64,000 nucleotides of DNA from Nemertoderma westbladi (GCA_032718475.1 JAUCBJ010008209.1:1-64000), one strand, 5' to 3'. Counted from the first letter of the stretch, positions 44,790 through 55,949 are shown. The notes: a model not told the origin generated them from the letters alone. Translations and numbers: made by a program.

Positions 44790-45338
44790 AGTGTTAGAAG
44801 GGTTAGTATAGGGAGAGTGCTAGAGAATAAGTATAGAATATTAGGAGGGTAGGTTAAAAAAGGGGGTGGGGGGGGGGGGGGGGGTGGGGTTGAGGTTGAG
44901 GTTGTGTTCTTACCTTACTTCTTATTGGTATTGCCCAAAAACGAGCGGCATATACCAAAAAAACCCCGTAAGATTAAAAGTAATTATATATACGATATTA
45001 TACACTAACTTATTGCTTTACTTCTTATTGGTAGCTTCTTACTGATAGCCAAGATAACAGCAGTAGAGATACCGGTAGCATAGAAACTAAAATGTACATA
45101 AAAAGTCAAAACAAACGGACATAATGAGTGATTTAAACGGACAACAATAGTTATTCTCTTTTAAAATCGACTGTACTGTACTGCTATAGGTTCATTGTAT
45201 AGTACAGTAGTAGGCCTACAGTAGTACATTGTAGTACCGTCACAGACGCCACAGACGGTATCGGTACCTATGTACCTCTGTACCTGCTGCAGTGCTGATC
45301 TGTGGTTGTGATAAAATTGTACAAAGTGCAAAGTTAAC
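44790..45338. promoter_or_regulatory. Spacer upstream of SLU7
   Basis: It contains a 17-nt G run (44868-44884) and AT-rich sequence. The SLU7 promoter must lie here, but no TATA box or clear initiator could be picked out. Confidence 0.3.
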
Positions 45339-47072
45339 ATGTCCTTTACTAAACTCGACTCAAAAGATCTTAAAAAAGGGCGCGAGGAGCCCAAGAAACA
45401 ATCTCGTTTGGAATGGAAACAGCAGAAAGAGTTGGAAGAGGCTCGGAAAGCGGGTACCGCGCCTGCAGAAGTGGACGAATTCGGCCACGACATCAACCCA
45501 CACATCCCCCATTACATAGTCAGCTCGCCGTGGTACCTCCAAGCAAATGGGCCCACATTAGAGCACCAACGTGCTTTCAAAACCGCACAACGACAGCGAC
45601 CCACCGCAGTCTCAGAAGAGATAGTAAAAACTGGCTACCTTCCCGGAGGGAGCGCTACTAAATACCGCAAGGGGGCGTGCGATAACTGCGGCGCGATGAC
45701 TCACAAAAAGAAAGATTGTCTGGAGCGTCCGAGGAAGGTTGGGGCGCGGTACACCGGTTCGTTTATAATGCCGGACGAGCGAGTACTTCCGTCGCAATCG
45801 TTTACGTTCGATGGGAAACGCGACAGGTGGTGCGGCTACAACGCAGCCGATTACAAGGCCGTCATAGAGGAACACGAGAAGGTCGAACTCGCTAAGAAAC
45901 AGCTGAAATCGAAGCAACTCGAGGAAGAGTTGGTGCGAAGTGACGTCACAGTTAGTGATGACGTCGACGACGACAAGTACGCCGACCACGCCGATATGCC
46001 AGGGCAGAAATTCGACTCGAAGATTCGGATCACCGTTCGGAACCTGCGGATACGGGAGGACACCGCCAAGTACCTGAGGAATCTCGGGGATGGTTCGGCG
46101 CATTACGACCCCAAGACGCGCGCGATGCGAGAGAACCCGTACGAGGAGAGCGGTAGGGAGAAGGGCGACTTGGATTACGCGGGTGATAACTTCGTGCGGT
46201 ACTCCGGTACTACTCGGCAGATGGGGCGCGCGCAGTTATTCGCGTGGGAGGCGGCCGAGCGGGGCGTCGACGTTCACATGGAGGGGGAGCCGACCCGAAC
46301 CGCAATGGCCTTGCGGGAGTTCGAGGGGAGAGCCGGCCGCGCGGAAGAGGAGCGTAGAGAGCGAATCGTGGGGAAGTACGGGGAATTAGGGGTGGAAGGG
46401 GAGCGCGGGTTGCTGTTGGGACAGACGGAAGAGTACAGGGAGTACAGTAGGAGCGGGGCCGTGATAAAGGGAAGGGACGTTGTTAAAGCGAAGTCGCGTT
46501 ACGAGGAGGACGTTTACGTGAACAATCACAGTTCGGTTTGGGGTTCCTACTGGACAGGGTGTCTGTGGGGCTACCGGTGTTGCAGGTCGACCGTGAGGAA
46601 CTCTTACTGCGTGGGGGGCAGTGCTATGGAGCCGGAACTGCCCCCTGGGGGGTTGGGGGAAGGAGGGGGGGTGACTGAGGAGGGGGGGTCCCAGGGGATA
46701 GTAGTCGGGGAGAACGATCCAGGAGGGGACAACACCGAGGATAAACCAAAGTCATTATTGGAACTTCATAAGCAGAAGTTATTAAACTTAAAAAAACAGA
46801 GTAAAAAAAGGAAAGTTAGTGGATCGTCGTCTAGTGATTCAGATTCGCCAAGTCGCAATAAGAAACTCCACAAGGGAGACATTGAATCGGCGTTGCTACG
46901 ACACGACATGGAGACCCGCAGAACGGAGGAGATAATCTCGATGGACGAGAGACAACGTCCATATAACTCTATGTACGAAACCCACCAACCCACACAGGCA
47001 GAACTCGAAGTGTTTCGGTTGAAGAGACACCAAAAGGAGGATCCTATGTTTAAATTATTAGATAATAAATAA
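45339..47072 (+). CDS. SLU7: Pre-mRNA-splicing factor SLU7
   Basis: 577 residues, close to the usual animal length. SLU7 acts in the nucleus in the second catalytic step of splicing and helps 3' splice-site choice. The N-terminus MSFTKLDSKDLKKGREEPKK and the block VDEFGHDINPHIPHYIVSSP are family hallmarks, followed by the CCHC zinc knuckle CDNCGAMTHKKKDCLERPRK (about 113-132) and the conserved DRWCGYNAADYKAVIEEHEK. Further on come KFDSKIRITVRNLRIREDTA, the central NNHSSVWGSYW block (about 396), and a C-terminal Ser-rich nuclear-type stretch. The start is the first ATG of the conserved N-terminus. The frame has no intron and is GC-rich compared with its surroundings. An AATAAA overlaps the stop codon (47065-47070). 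A Gly-rich insertion (about 435-465) is unusual. It could be the host gene or an intact retrocopy. Confidence 0.93.
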   Translation: MSFTKLDSKDLKKGREEPKKQSRLEWKQQKELEEARKAGTAPAEVDEFGHDINPHIPHYIVSSPWYLQANGPTLEHQRAFKTAQRQRPTAVSEEIVKTGYLPGGSATKYRKGACDNCGAMTHKKKDCLERPRKVGARYTGSFIMPDERVLPSQSFTFDGKRDRWCGYNAADYKAVIEEHEKVELAKKQLKSKQLEEELVRSDVTVSDDVDDDKYADHADMPGQKFDSKIRITVRNLRIREDTAKYLRNLGDGSAHYDPKTRAMRENPYEESGREKGDLDYAGDNFVRYSGTTRQMGRAQLFAWEAAERGVDVHMEGEPTRTAMALREFEGRAGRAEEERRERIVGKYGELGVEGERGLLLGQTEEYREYSRSGAVIKGRDVVKAKSRYEEDVYVNNHSSVWGSYWTGCLWGYRCCRSTVRNSYCVGGSAMEPELPPGGLGEGGGVTEEGGSQGIVVGENDPGGDNTEDKPKSLLELHKQKLLNLKKQSKKRKVSGSSSSDSDSPSRNKKLHKGDIESALLRHDMETRRTEEIISMDERQRPYNSMYETHQPTQAELEVFRLKRHQKEDPMFKLLDNK

Positions 47073-47426
47073 AATCATTGTTTAATTGTTTATATGTTTT
47101 AACAACCATGAGATTGCATAAATTATTAAATAATTCAAACAGGACTTAGGATTCTATCCCCGTTGCTGGTGGCGAATTCATTTTTTCCGCTCCATTTGCT
47201 ATAGAGTTGGATCATCATTGTTTAATGTTTGTTTATATAACTTTGGGGGGAATATAATAATTATTAGATATCCAACAGTAAAGTTTACAAATTCTATACT
47301 ATTAATTATAAATTTTATTCTATAATTTTAATTCTTAATTTGAAATTCTACAATCGAGGTTTTCAAATGAAACATATGTCATATTTGCACTTCATTGTTC
47401 ACTTTTATTTCTATTCCAACTACGCT
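47073..47426. other. SLU7 3' flank
   Basis: AT-rich, no gene. It presumably contains the SLU7 3' UTR. Confidence 0.4.
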
Positions 47427-48155
47427 TTAAGGGGGGGGGGGGGGGGGGGTACACCATTTTCGGACAACTCTTTGATTTATCACTCTCAGCGTTTCAAAAT
47501 TGTTTGATTTTGGCTACAATTTGGCATATAGGTGCCTAAGATGCGATTCTACATGACAGGTCAGAAAAGTTTTTTTTTCGCTATTTAATATTAGTTAATA
47601 CTAGTTAACAACAAAAAAAACTTGGTTGCGCTTAAAACCCTAAGGCTTTTACAGTTTTGAATCTAATCACATGAAAGTTTTTTATATGATAGAGCAAAGA
47701 TGGGGCAACATAACTATCAGGCGAAATTTTGTTAAAATAATTCTGCACCGCTAGGTGGCGCTGCAAATTTATGCAAATTTTTAGGTTTTTTATAAATAGT
47801 ATTAAATTTTATTAACAAAAAATTTCCAAAAGTTGTCTGATACTTTTATGCAGGGTGGCTATGTAGACACCCACAGGAAGTTTCAGACTAATTACTCAAA
47901 AATTGTAGAAGTAGTAGGGTTTTGAAGTTGACAATTTCATAAAAAAAATATTTGGAGATAATCGACCTTTCATTATACATAGTAATAGTAATTTCAATAG
48001 GAATCCGTAAATGGAAATTGTTATAACTTGAAAACTAATAAGAGCTATTAAATAGCGGTTTTCAGATTTGGAAACACCATTCAATGGTGCATTATAATAG
48101 ACCATAAAAAAAATTTCGACATATTTTGGACCAAAATGGTGTACCCCCCCCTTAA
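47427..48155. mobile_element. TTAA-type MITE with G-run terminal repeats
   Basis: The left end TTAA, 19 G, TACACCATTTT (47427-47461) is inverted at the right end AAAATGGTGTAC, 8 C, TTAA (48133-48155). The TTAA on both sides fits the piggyBac-type target. The 729-bp body is AT-rich without coding capacity. It is smaller and unrelated in body sequence to the TTAA element at 21541-23014, but both carry G runs next to the TTAA-type ends. Confidence 0.75.
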
Positions 48156-48963
48156 GGGTATTCTTAATTCCAAAACTCGTGATATTGAGTATTATATTTA
48201 TTTCTAATAGGATTAAAATTATTTAAAATACACTATACGTCATAGGCCTACTCAACTAAATAAATATGCAGTAGTTTTAATTTAATGACAGTTTCGTTTC
48301 GAAGTTTTTAAATTTCGTATTCTTCATCACTGAGAAGTCACGTCATTACAATTAATCAATGCAGACAAATCATACAATTATTATATCAAATTTTACTATT
48401 AAAAGTGGTAAAATTAATTTACTATGCAGTGACATAGTTGAGAGTGCAAACAACATCATCACTGTCATTGTCTACAAGATATATTAATTTATCATCTTCA
48501 CAATTACCCATTTCTCTTAAATAATTCCAATGTTTAGTGGTCTTTTTCACTAAATTCGTTTTCTTTTTTTTCTATTTTTTATGTCTTGATGGTTGCTATG
48601 CATTGATTCACTTAGCATTAAACGCGTAATCTAATAATATCCTCAATTTTTTAACATAAGTAAATCTGAGCATACCTAACCTAACCGTAATCCTAAATAG
48701 ACCTGAGCTAATTACGACAGAAACATCGCATAGAAGTAATTAAACTGTCTCTAGTTTGCTTGCAGGTTTTATCAAAACTAAAAGAGCCAATATGAGTAAC
48801 TCAGTACTTTACTACGATTATTTTTACTAGAGCCCCTTGGAGCTGAACCTAAAATTGGTTAATATCTATTTATTAAATGGGAAACAATATAGATCGCGAA
48901 ATTAGAGAAATAAGCTATTCATTTTTCAAATAATGGGCCTACCTAATTTTATTTCAGAAGATT
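48156..48963. other. No recognisable gene
   Basis: AT-rich spacer without supported frames. Confidence 0.4.
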
Positions 48964-49098
48964 GCCTTTTCCACCTCCCCCGATTTCTTTCCCCACCTCC
49001 CCCCTATTGCCTTTTCCACCCCCCCCCCCCCCCCCCATTGCCTTTTCCACCTCCCCTATTGCATTTTCCACCCCCCCCCCCCCCCCTCCCCTATTGTA
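48964..49098. repeat. Pyrimidine minisatellite, first block
   Basis: Copies of the TTGCCTTTTCCACCTCCCC unit with two long C runs (49019-49036 and 49072-49086). It is separated from the main array by 280 bp that hold two copies of a TGGCTCGCCCCAG element (about 49121-49185). Confidence 0.85.
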
Positions 49099-49375
49099 GG
49101 GATACCAAGAACTCGCCCCACTATGTGGCTCGCCCCAGCAGTGTAGTCATACCATGGATTCGCCTTACTACGTGGCTCGCCCCAGAACACAGACATTACT
49201 TTCAGACATTAATCCGTGCAGTACTGTAGCACGTAGCCTACTTATGCACCTTGTCTGCATGATACCAGTACAGCACTGCAGTCTCTTGGTATTATATGTA
49301 GCACTGGTCGGTCAGATCTATTTCGGCATTTCCGCTCATCCCGCCCGGTCCCCTCATATCGCATATCCTTACACC

Positions 49376-50095
49376 TATTGCCTTTTCCACCTCCCCCCTA
49401 TTGCCTTTTCCACCTCCCCTATTGCCTTTTCCACCTCCCCCTATTGCCTTTTCCACCTCCCCCTTTTGCCTTTTCCACCTCCCCCCCTATTGCCTTTCCA
49501 CCTCCCCCTATTGCCTTTTCCACCTCCCCCTATTGCATTTTCCCCCTCCCCCTATTGCCTTTTCCCCCTCCCCCTATTGCCTTTTCCACCTCCCCTATTG
49601 CCTTTTCCACCTCCCCCTATTGCCTTTTCCACCTCCCCCTATTGCCTTTTCCACCTCCCCCTATTGCCTTTTCCACCTCCCCCTTTTGCCTTTTCCACCT
49701 CCCCCTATTGCCTTTCCACCTCCCCCTATTGCCTTTTCCACCTCCGCCTATTGCCTTTTCCACCTCCCCTATTGCCTTTCCCACCTCCCCCATTGCCTTT
49801 TCCACCTCCCCTATTGCCTTTTCCACCTACCCTATTGCCTTTTCCACCTCCCCCTATTGCCTTTTCCACCTCCCCCTATTGCCTTTTCCACCTCCCCCCT
49901 ATTGCCTTTCCACCTCCCCGTATTGCCTTTTCCACCTCCCCGCATTGCCTTTTCCACCTCCCCCTATTGCCTTTTCCACCTCCCCCTATTGCCCTTTCCA
50001 CCTCCCCCTATTGCCTTTTCCACCTCCCCCTATTGCCTTTTCCACCTCCCCCCTATTGCCTTTCCACCTCCCCGTATTGCCTTTTCCACCTCACT
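49376..50095. repeat. Pyrimidine minisatellite, main array (about 32 units)
   Basis: The unit is CTATTGCCTTTTCCACCTCC plus two to four C, so 22-24 bp. One strand is almost pure pyrimidine apart from single A and G positions. Since unit length varies and the unit lacks stops, all three plus frames stay open, producing long proline-rich spurious ORFs. Substitutions (CCCTTTTGCC, CCGCCTATTG, CCGCATTG) mark sub-blocks. Confidence 0.95.
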
Positions 50096-51089
50096 TTGCT
50101 CACCTTAAATATTGTACCAAACAGCAGTGGTAAGATTCCGGGGTAACCATGTGTATTCATATAAACTTTGATTTTAGAAGGTTTGTAGTACCGGTAGACG
50201 TTGGCATTTCTGATGTACAGTATAATACAGGGGTGGGATGCCCGATATACGATGCCCAAATACCAGAAATTAAACGAAATACTGTTACAATTATAATTAT
50301 ACTATGACTTGGTATATAATATTCTCATATTGGCTTCCGACACACACTCACACTGACACCTACACGGACAGACTTGGAAAACAGCCATGGTATAATAATT
50401 TATTTAACTGACGACATGCCAACTTTAGGGCGTTCATATTTACTTAATTGGATAATGGTAAATAGCCTGATTTGTTTTATACAGGGTACCTAGCAACAGC
50501 TGGATTAAATAGCAGTTGCCCTTAAAACAACTAGAGTCACTATTTCGGAAGCCCTTAAAACAACTAGAGGCACTATCCGGTAACACAGGGCCAGTGACCG
50601 AACAAACAAGCAGCAGTTAAATTGACTAACACTGTGGGGCAAGCCACGAAAGTGAGCGTGCTTAGAATACGGGTACCAATCTCAACCTCTCGTCTGTCTA
50701 ACGTCTGCCTGTCGTTGGTTAGTCGCTCCGTCTACTCTTTGAATGCTAGTACAGTAAAGTAACTCAGCGAATCTTTGATGGAATTATACCAAACGTAGTA
50801 ATCAAGTACAGTACGAGAATCAAAGACCATTATATTTTACAAATAATAGACAAAATTGTCAAATAATAGTCACAAACTAACCATTGCTTTCTATGGGTCT
50901 TTGGCTATTATTTTACACATTTGCCTTTTAAAGTCAAATCAAGGAGATCCGTTTGACTTTGCTTTGCATTTTCTGTGACAGTTTTGACTTTTTCTGATTT
51001 GACGTTTTAGAAGTATTTGCCTTTTTAGTCAAATCTCGCCATCGGTGCTCAGTGGGAGATGAATATAAAATGGAGAGTTAATCGAAATT

Positions 51090-51122
<33 letters not shown>

Positions 51123-52059
51123 GGATTGACCCAGTGTATTAGGGTGATCTGGGACCCTATGCTCTTTAATTGAAACTTTGAAAATAGTGATATATTTTTA
51201 TACATTACATCTACTAGAAAAGTTAATTCCTGTTCTAATTAAGCCTATACATTGCATAAACATAATACCCTTAGTATAGCGCACTTTTATAATAATTTTT
51301 ATTCCTTTCGCTGGATAAATATATTTTTACAAAACACCGAAAGCTCCAATCTTTTTCTGAAACATGTAAGACATCGATGAGGCGCGAGCGCTGATACAGT
51401 AGTAATCTCACTATACAATCCTTTCCCACATGCCCAGCATATGTCAGGTTCGCATCAGCTCTTGGTGTCTCGAAGATATTAAGTAAAATATAGTTTTAGA
51501 TGCAAACTTTATCATGTTATGTTATATTTACAAGATGGAAAGTCAATGTGGTTTTGTTTTGAGAGTCTGAAATCTACTGCTGCTATTGGGTTAATTTTCC
51601 AAAGGAATGAATAATGTGGTGGAGGGAAATTTAAACTAGATTTTAGTTCTTTTTAAAAAATTGTATTGTTTTTTTTATTTTAGCGTTTTATCGTAATTGA
51701 GGTACCTGATGTAATATTCACCTTAATAAGTACAACCACAAATAAGTACTCGGATAGAGATACTGTAGAGCGTCATCGTGTATAGGGTTAGGTTAGTCCT
51801 ATTGCCACATAACATAACAATTTTAATTAGGGTTTGGATCAGAGCCGCTAACTAAGTAAGTAAGTATTTATATTAATATTACAGTATAAACTACTGTTAA
51901 TTTGAGTGGTTGTGGATCATGGTATGTTATTTGTTTTATTCCAAAATTGTAACATATTACTCAACGCCGTTAGTATTAACAGCGAGTTGTTATTTAGCAC
52001 GTTACAACTTTAGAAGACATTACAGTATTGTATTGGCCTGTACCTTACTATTGTATTTG
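50096..52059. other. No gene; small repeats and a T/G tract
   Basis: A GCCCTTAAAACAACTAGAG unit repeats at 50518 and 50553. A run of 10 T followed by 21 G lies at 51091-51121. No coding evidence on either strand. Confidence 0.4.
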
Positions 52060-52159
52060 GTGTTATTGTTTACGTGGTAACCCATGACGGCGTTAAGTAA
52101 TGTCCACTAAGGGGACATTACTTAACGCCGTCAATGGTTACCACGTAAATAATAGGTGG
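52060..52159. repeat. Long near-perfect palindrome
   Basis: From about 52064, TTGTTTACGTGGTAACCCAT and GACGGCGTTAAGTAATGTCC are inverted at GGACATTACTTAACGCCGTC and AATGGTTACCACGTAAATAA, ending about 52153. Arms are about 40 bp with three or four mismatches and a loop of about 6 nt. A partial copy (ACTCAACGCCGTTAG) lies at about 51960. Probably a tiny foldback element. Confidence 0.85.
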
Positions 52160-52559
52160 AAATTTGACTGATAGACAGATAGGCCTACTGCATTACCTAC
52201 CGGTAGGCGGGGTATAGCTATTAGTAACCAGTAGGGCCTATATCTATGAACATGGCTCCAAACGCCACCATAAATATAAGCTAACTTATTTATAACATAA
52301 TTTATGTCATTTTTACATTTATTTATACAGCAACTAATATACTTTTTGCAGTTTCTATCACTTATAATGTATATGTACAATCATTTCGTAATGTTAAAAT
52401 TTTGGAATAAAACTACATACGTACTTGTTGCAAAGTACTTTTACAGTGTTCTGATCCTCATGGCTTTTATTTTCATTCACTCACTAACGTTCGTTCGTGT
52501 AACAAAGCCACTCGGATCATCAGACTGTAAAGGTGATGTGAAATGGAAGGAAGGAATGA
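52160..52559. other. No recognisable gene
   Basis: AT-rich. The plus frame that starts at 52304 is hydrophobic and unrelated to known proteins before it enters the LINE remnant. Confidence 0.4.
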
Positions 52560-53352
52560 AATGGAAGGTGATGTGCCTCCCGTCAATACTGTATGGATGC
52601 TCGGAACTTGATAAGCCCAATATTGCAGAGATATCGCTACAACTTCATAAAGCAATGAGAACTATATGTGCAATAGAAAACTATGTTTCTAATGGATTCT
52701 ATGTAAACTCTGGTATGATCAACCTGGAAGATTTCCTACACCTCAAAACTTGCGTTATTTACCTACAGCATCTTAAATTGTCCTGATAGAAAGGTTCTTT
52801 TTTTCTTTTATCATTTAATCTGTCTGCACCTTGCAGATTTGTCTAGTGCTTAGATATTCTTCCGTTATGGTGTCTCCGCATGGCACCTCGGTTTACCAAG
52901 TTTGTCTTCTCTGAGTGTCTCCAGATACAGTTTCAAGGTCATACGGAATCGACATGGACAATCTCAAGCCACCGAACTGAGTCCTGCTAGTCAGTATAAA
53001 CTCTAATTTTTTGGTACCATACTGAGTTGCACCACTGGCTCACATGCAGCTCGCCACTTAGTGGTATTGGACTTTTATAATCTTGATCAATAATAATAAT
53101 ATCTATAAAAGTATAAGTATAATAAATAATACTTAATCAATAATACTCCTAATGATACGAGTTATTTTAACTGATATGATACTATTTGCTTTTCGGCCCT
53201 TACATGCCAAAACCGGCCGTATTGTATTGTTATTGTATCTTGTTGTTGCTCTTATTAATTTTGTGTGTTATTTTACTTAATTTGATGTTGCTAGACCATT
53301 TTACCAATAATAGCCGCCGGGGCGTAAGCCGGATGTTTAAATAAAAAAAAAA
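52560..53352 (+). mobile_element. LINE C-terminal remnant and 3' UTR
   Basis: Plus frame: KVMCLPSILYGCSELDKPN, QLHKAMRTICAIENYV and LHLKTCVIYLQHLKLS, resembling the post-RT region of CR1/L2-type LINEs (P-x-x-L-Y-G-C). It is followed by about 560 bp of UTR-like sequence ending GCCGCCGGGGCGTAAGCCGG and ATGTTTAAATAAAAAAAAAA at 53352. No RT motif; strongly 5' truncated. Confidence 0.5.
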
Positions 53353-53766
53353 GTGCTACATACTTTACACACAAGTATGTAAATAGTTATTACAGTTTTA
53401 TAATAGGATTTGAATACAACGAAATTAATAATCTCATAATGAATATTCAAAATGCTGCCAGTTTAGTTGGAATAGGCCAGCCAGGCCTACCCTAAACTGG
53501 TAAACCTATTTACTACAGGTACGAGCTACAGAGCTGAGGCAGTAGTAATTAAGTATACATCGCCTCGCCATACTGGCAGACTGGTAGGCTCTAAATTATT
53601 ATTAAATTATTTGTGATTCAGGCTCATTGTAGATAGCAGGCTGGCAGGAGAACCACTCAATCAAAGTAGATGCTGTGACTAATTCGCCCCGACTATTCCA
53701 AACAATTTGTTTAGTGTATGTAATTTTTTAGTATCGGGGGTAGGAATATACCTGTATACGGTTGTT
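53353..53766. promoter_or_regulatory. Spacer upstream of XRCC4
   Basis: AT-rich with TAGGCCTA-type words. The frame is open for 20 codons upstream of the chosen XRCC4 start, but those residues do not resemble the family. No defined promoter motif seen. Confidence 0.3.
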
Positions 53767-54747
53767 ATGGATACCGATTTCAGTACCCCGCCTTTCCTTA
53801 AATTAGTAACAGAAACAAAGAAGACTATTCTTCTAAAAGCTGTAATTGAGACAGGGCGTTTGGATATCACTATAACAGATGGCGCCACTGTCTGGAAAGG
53901 GAGAAGCCAGCCCAGCGAAGTTGAAGGCATGGCGAACGTTCTAGGCATGGACACTGGCGAGTATGTTAGCGAAATGAGACTGGCCATGTCGACTATTAAT
54001 GATATATATTTATATGATCTGAAAGACAACTCTTTTTCTTGGAAAAAGCAAGTTCCCACGGGAACATCTAAAATAAAAGTTACTTTTGGAAGCATCAACG
54101 TAGAGCCTTGTAGAGATTCCAGTGTAGAGTTGATCGATTTACTGACGGATTTATGCGATAAGATCGTTCTACTGAACCTGGAAGTCGGAGAATTGGGTTG
54201 TCAGAAGAAACAGTTAGCAGCAGATAGACAGAAAGCCGTAGATTTCGTTAAAACTCGAGTCCTTTCTAAAGAGGAAATGGAAAATAATTTGTTATCTAAA
54301 TTCCTTCTCGTGTTGAACGCCAAGAAAGAAAGAATTCGCGAACTTGAAAACGAGTTGGAATTACTTAAACGAGAAAATAAAACCGAGATGAAAGAAACGG
54401 AATCTACCGGTTCTCCGCGGACCGATTACGTTGCTAAGGAGACAGAATACCCCAGCGATTTTGATACAGACGACGAGAAAGAATCGGCTAGCATTAAGTC
54501 TCGTCTCGCCGCCACTGAAAGTCGCCCGTTCCAGGTTGGCAGCTCTGCTGTAGTAGACATTGTCCAATCAGGGTCAAGGGATATCGTTAAACGTAAGAGA
54601 GTGAGAGTCTGTCCCCCAGCTGTAGCTGTTAGTCGCCGACAACCAATAGAAACTCAGCATCCACAGCCACAGACAATTAAGCAAGTAGACCAATCAACGG
54701 AGGATACATTGTGTCTATCTACCACCGACCTAATACACGATTTATAA
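53767..54747 (+). CDS. XRCC4: DNA repair protein XRCC4
   Basis: 326 residues from the ATG at 53767 (MDTDFSTPPFLKL), close to vertebrate XRCC4 length. XRCC4 is the scaffold partner of DNA ligase IV in non-homologous end joining. The N-terminal head (about 1-115) has LDITITDGATVWKGR and GEYVSEMRLAMSTINDIYLY, matching the beta-sandwich head. Residues about 120-205 form the long helix/coiled coil: VELIDLLTDLCDKIVLLNLE and LLSKFLLVLNAKKERIRELE, the region that binds ligase IV. The tail is polar, acidic, then basic (KRKRVRV), as expected of the flexible C-terminus. An in-frame ATG at 53707 would add 20 residues without family support, and the 53767 ATG has G at +4. The frame has no introns. AATAAA at 55060-55065 is a possible polyadenylation signal. 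Confidence 0.88.
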   Translation: MDTDFSTPPFLKLVTETKKTILLKAVIETGRLDITITDGATVWKGRSQPSEVEGMANVLGMDTGEYVSEMRLAMSTINDIYLYDLKDNSFSWKKQVPTGTSKIKVTFGSINVEPCRDSSVELIDLLTDLCDKIVLLNLEVGELGCQKKQLAADRQKAVDFVKTRVLSKEEMENNLLSKFLLVLNAKKERIRELENELELLKRENKTEMKETESTGSPRTDYVAKETEYPSDFDTDDEKESASIKSRLAATESRPFQVGSSAVVDIVQSGSRDIVKRKRVRVCPPAVAVSRRQPIETQHPQPQTIKQVDQSTEDTLCLSTTDLIHDL

Positions 54748-55093
54748 GGTTTCCCCAGGTAAACGCTATGTTGAGCCTCTATAAACAATCTCCTTCACTT
54801 AAAAAAGATGTGATAAATGAGTATAAAACTAGATATTTATATAAAATATTATTATTAAATTAAAATTAAATGTTGACAACATAATTATTATTTTTAATTT
54901 AATTATGAAACTGTGGATATTCTTTTATTTTATCCTCGTGGGATTAATCAAGCTACTGTACTGTGTGCCTATGTGTCCAAGACAAAGTTATAATATAAAC
55001 CTAATATTAATGTATAACTGTATAATATTAATGAATTAAATGCTATTAAATAGTTTTTTAATAAAATATTAAGTAAATAAAAATAACATAGAG
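54748..55093. other. XRCC4 3' flank
   Basis: AT-rich, no gene; candidate polyadenylation signal at 55060. Confidence 0.4.
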
Positions 55094-55390
55094 TTACTTA
55101 TTAGAAGAATAAGGTGGCCGCTTTAATTTCTCTAAGAATAGTGCAGTTCTTAATATAGACAGTTTGGGGATTTCGGTGCAGGGTTTGAAGTGGTCGCAAT
55201 TCGTTGCAGGTAATCCACAAAGCCAGCATTTACACGAAGCTGTTGGTCGCCAACATTTACTCTGGTCACAGAGTTGTTGATGTTGGCCATTCGAAATCAA
55301 CCTTACAGCTGCTCGTCGCCTTAAACCGGTTAATCTTCCAATAGGCCTACTGTCTGATTTTTTAATTATAAGGCGTTTGAACTTAATAAA
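55094..55390 (-). CDS. Cys-rich terminal exon candidate, unassigned
   Basis: A minus-strand open frame runs from about 55390 (after a TAA) to a stop at 55094. It reads RPIGRLTGLRRRAAVRLISN, CDQSKCWRPTASCKCWLCGL, PATNCDHFKPC and ends LEKLKRPPYSSNK. It has no ATG, so it would need to be a downstream exon. The cluster of seven Cys in about 35 residues suggests a metal- or disulphide-bonded module, but I do not recognise it. Chance is possible. Confidence 0.25.
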   Translation of the reverse strand, partial: FIKFKRLIIKKSDSRPIGRLTGLRRRAAVRLISNGQHQQLCDQSKCWRPTASCKCWLCGLPATNCDHFKPCTEIPKLSILRTALFLEKLKRPPYSSNK

Positions 55391-55836
55391 TGGCTTTCCT
55401 TATTGAAATTATTTGTGAAATTGCGTGTGAAATTATCAATAATATTATATTGACTCAGCGCGAAAACGTTGATGTTAGATTAAGTTACCACCGTGGATGA
55501 CCAGTTTATACTGTATATTCGTCAGGCAATTTAGAAACTCTGGTAAATCTAACTTAATTTAGATAGTTTAAAAAACTACAGCTATTATTACTTCGTTCTA
55601 TGTTATGTTATATTATTTTCTCTGTGTCATTAGGACCTGAATCCTTGCGTCCTGTAAATGAGGTCCTTACCGGTATGTTAACTGCTTCGATAGGTCCCGT
55701 ATCTGTCGACGCAGGACCTAACCCGCAAAGGACCAAATGGTGCGGTACCCTCCCTCCAGTTCTGTTCATGCATATAAAAATACAAGTACAATATCTGATT
55801 CAGGAAAAAAGTGGTGAAATATAAAAAAACCGGCTT
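55391..55836. other. No recognisable gene
   Basis: AT-rich spacer, then a short plus frame (55600-55824) without motif. Confidence 0.35.
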
Positions 55837-55921
55837 TGGCCGGAATTCCGGCCGGATTTTTTTTTACAAATCCGACTCCGTCCTGGCCGGTTTGAAAAAG
55901 GTCAATCCGGCACATCCCTAG
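55837..55921. mobile_element. hAT-like MITE terminus
   Basis: The palindrome GGCCGGAATTCCGGCC sits at 55837-55852, and the stretch ends TCCGGCACATCCCTAG at 55921. On the minus strand that end reads CTAGGGATGTGCCGGA, like the (C/T)AGGGATG termini of hAT-type non-autonomous elements. A matching opposite end was not found. Confidence 0.4.
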
Positions 55922-55949
55922 TAATTATGTTTATTTAGGTCTGTAGTTT

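Noticed and set aside
45612-46389. Antisense and alternate frames inside SLU7
   Set aside because: No family resemblance; explained by the GC-rich SLU7 frame.
49154-50146. Proline-rich proteins of 235-330 codons
   Set aside because: All three frames are open because the minisatellite unit lacks stops; there is no unique sequence or conserved start.
51779-51800. Telomere-like GGGTTAGGTTAG
   Set aside because: Only about two imperfect units, too short to indicate an interstitial telomere.
52304-52560. N-terminal half of the 160-codon frame as a membrane protein
   Set aside because: The hydrophobic residues come from AT-rich DNA in front of a LINE remnant; no family resemblance.
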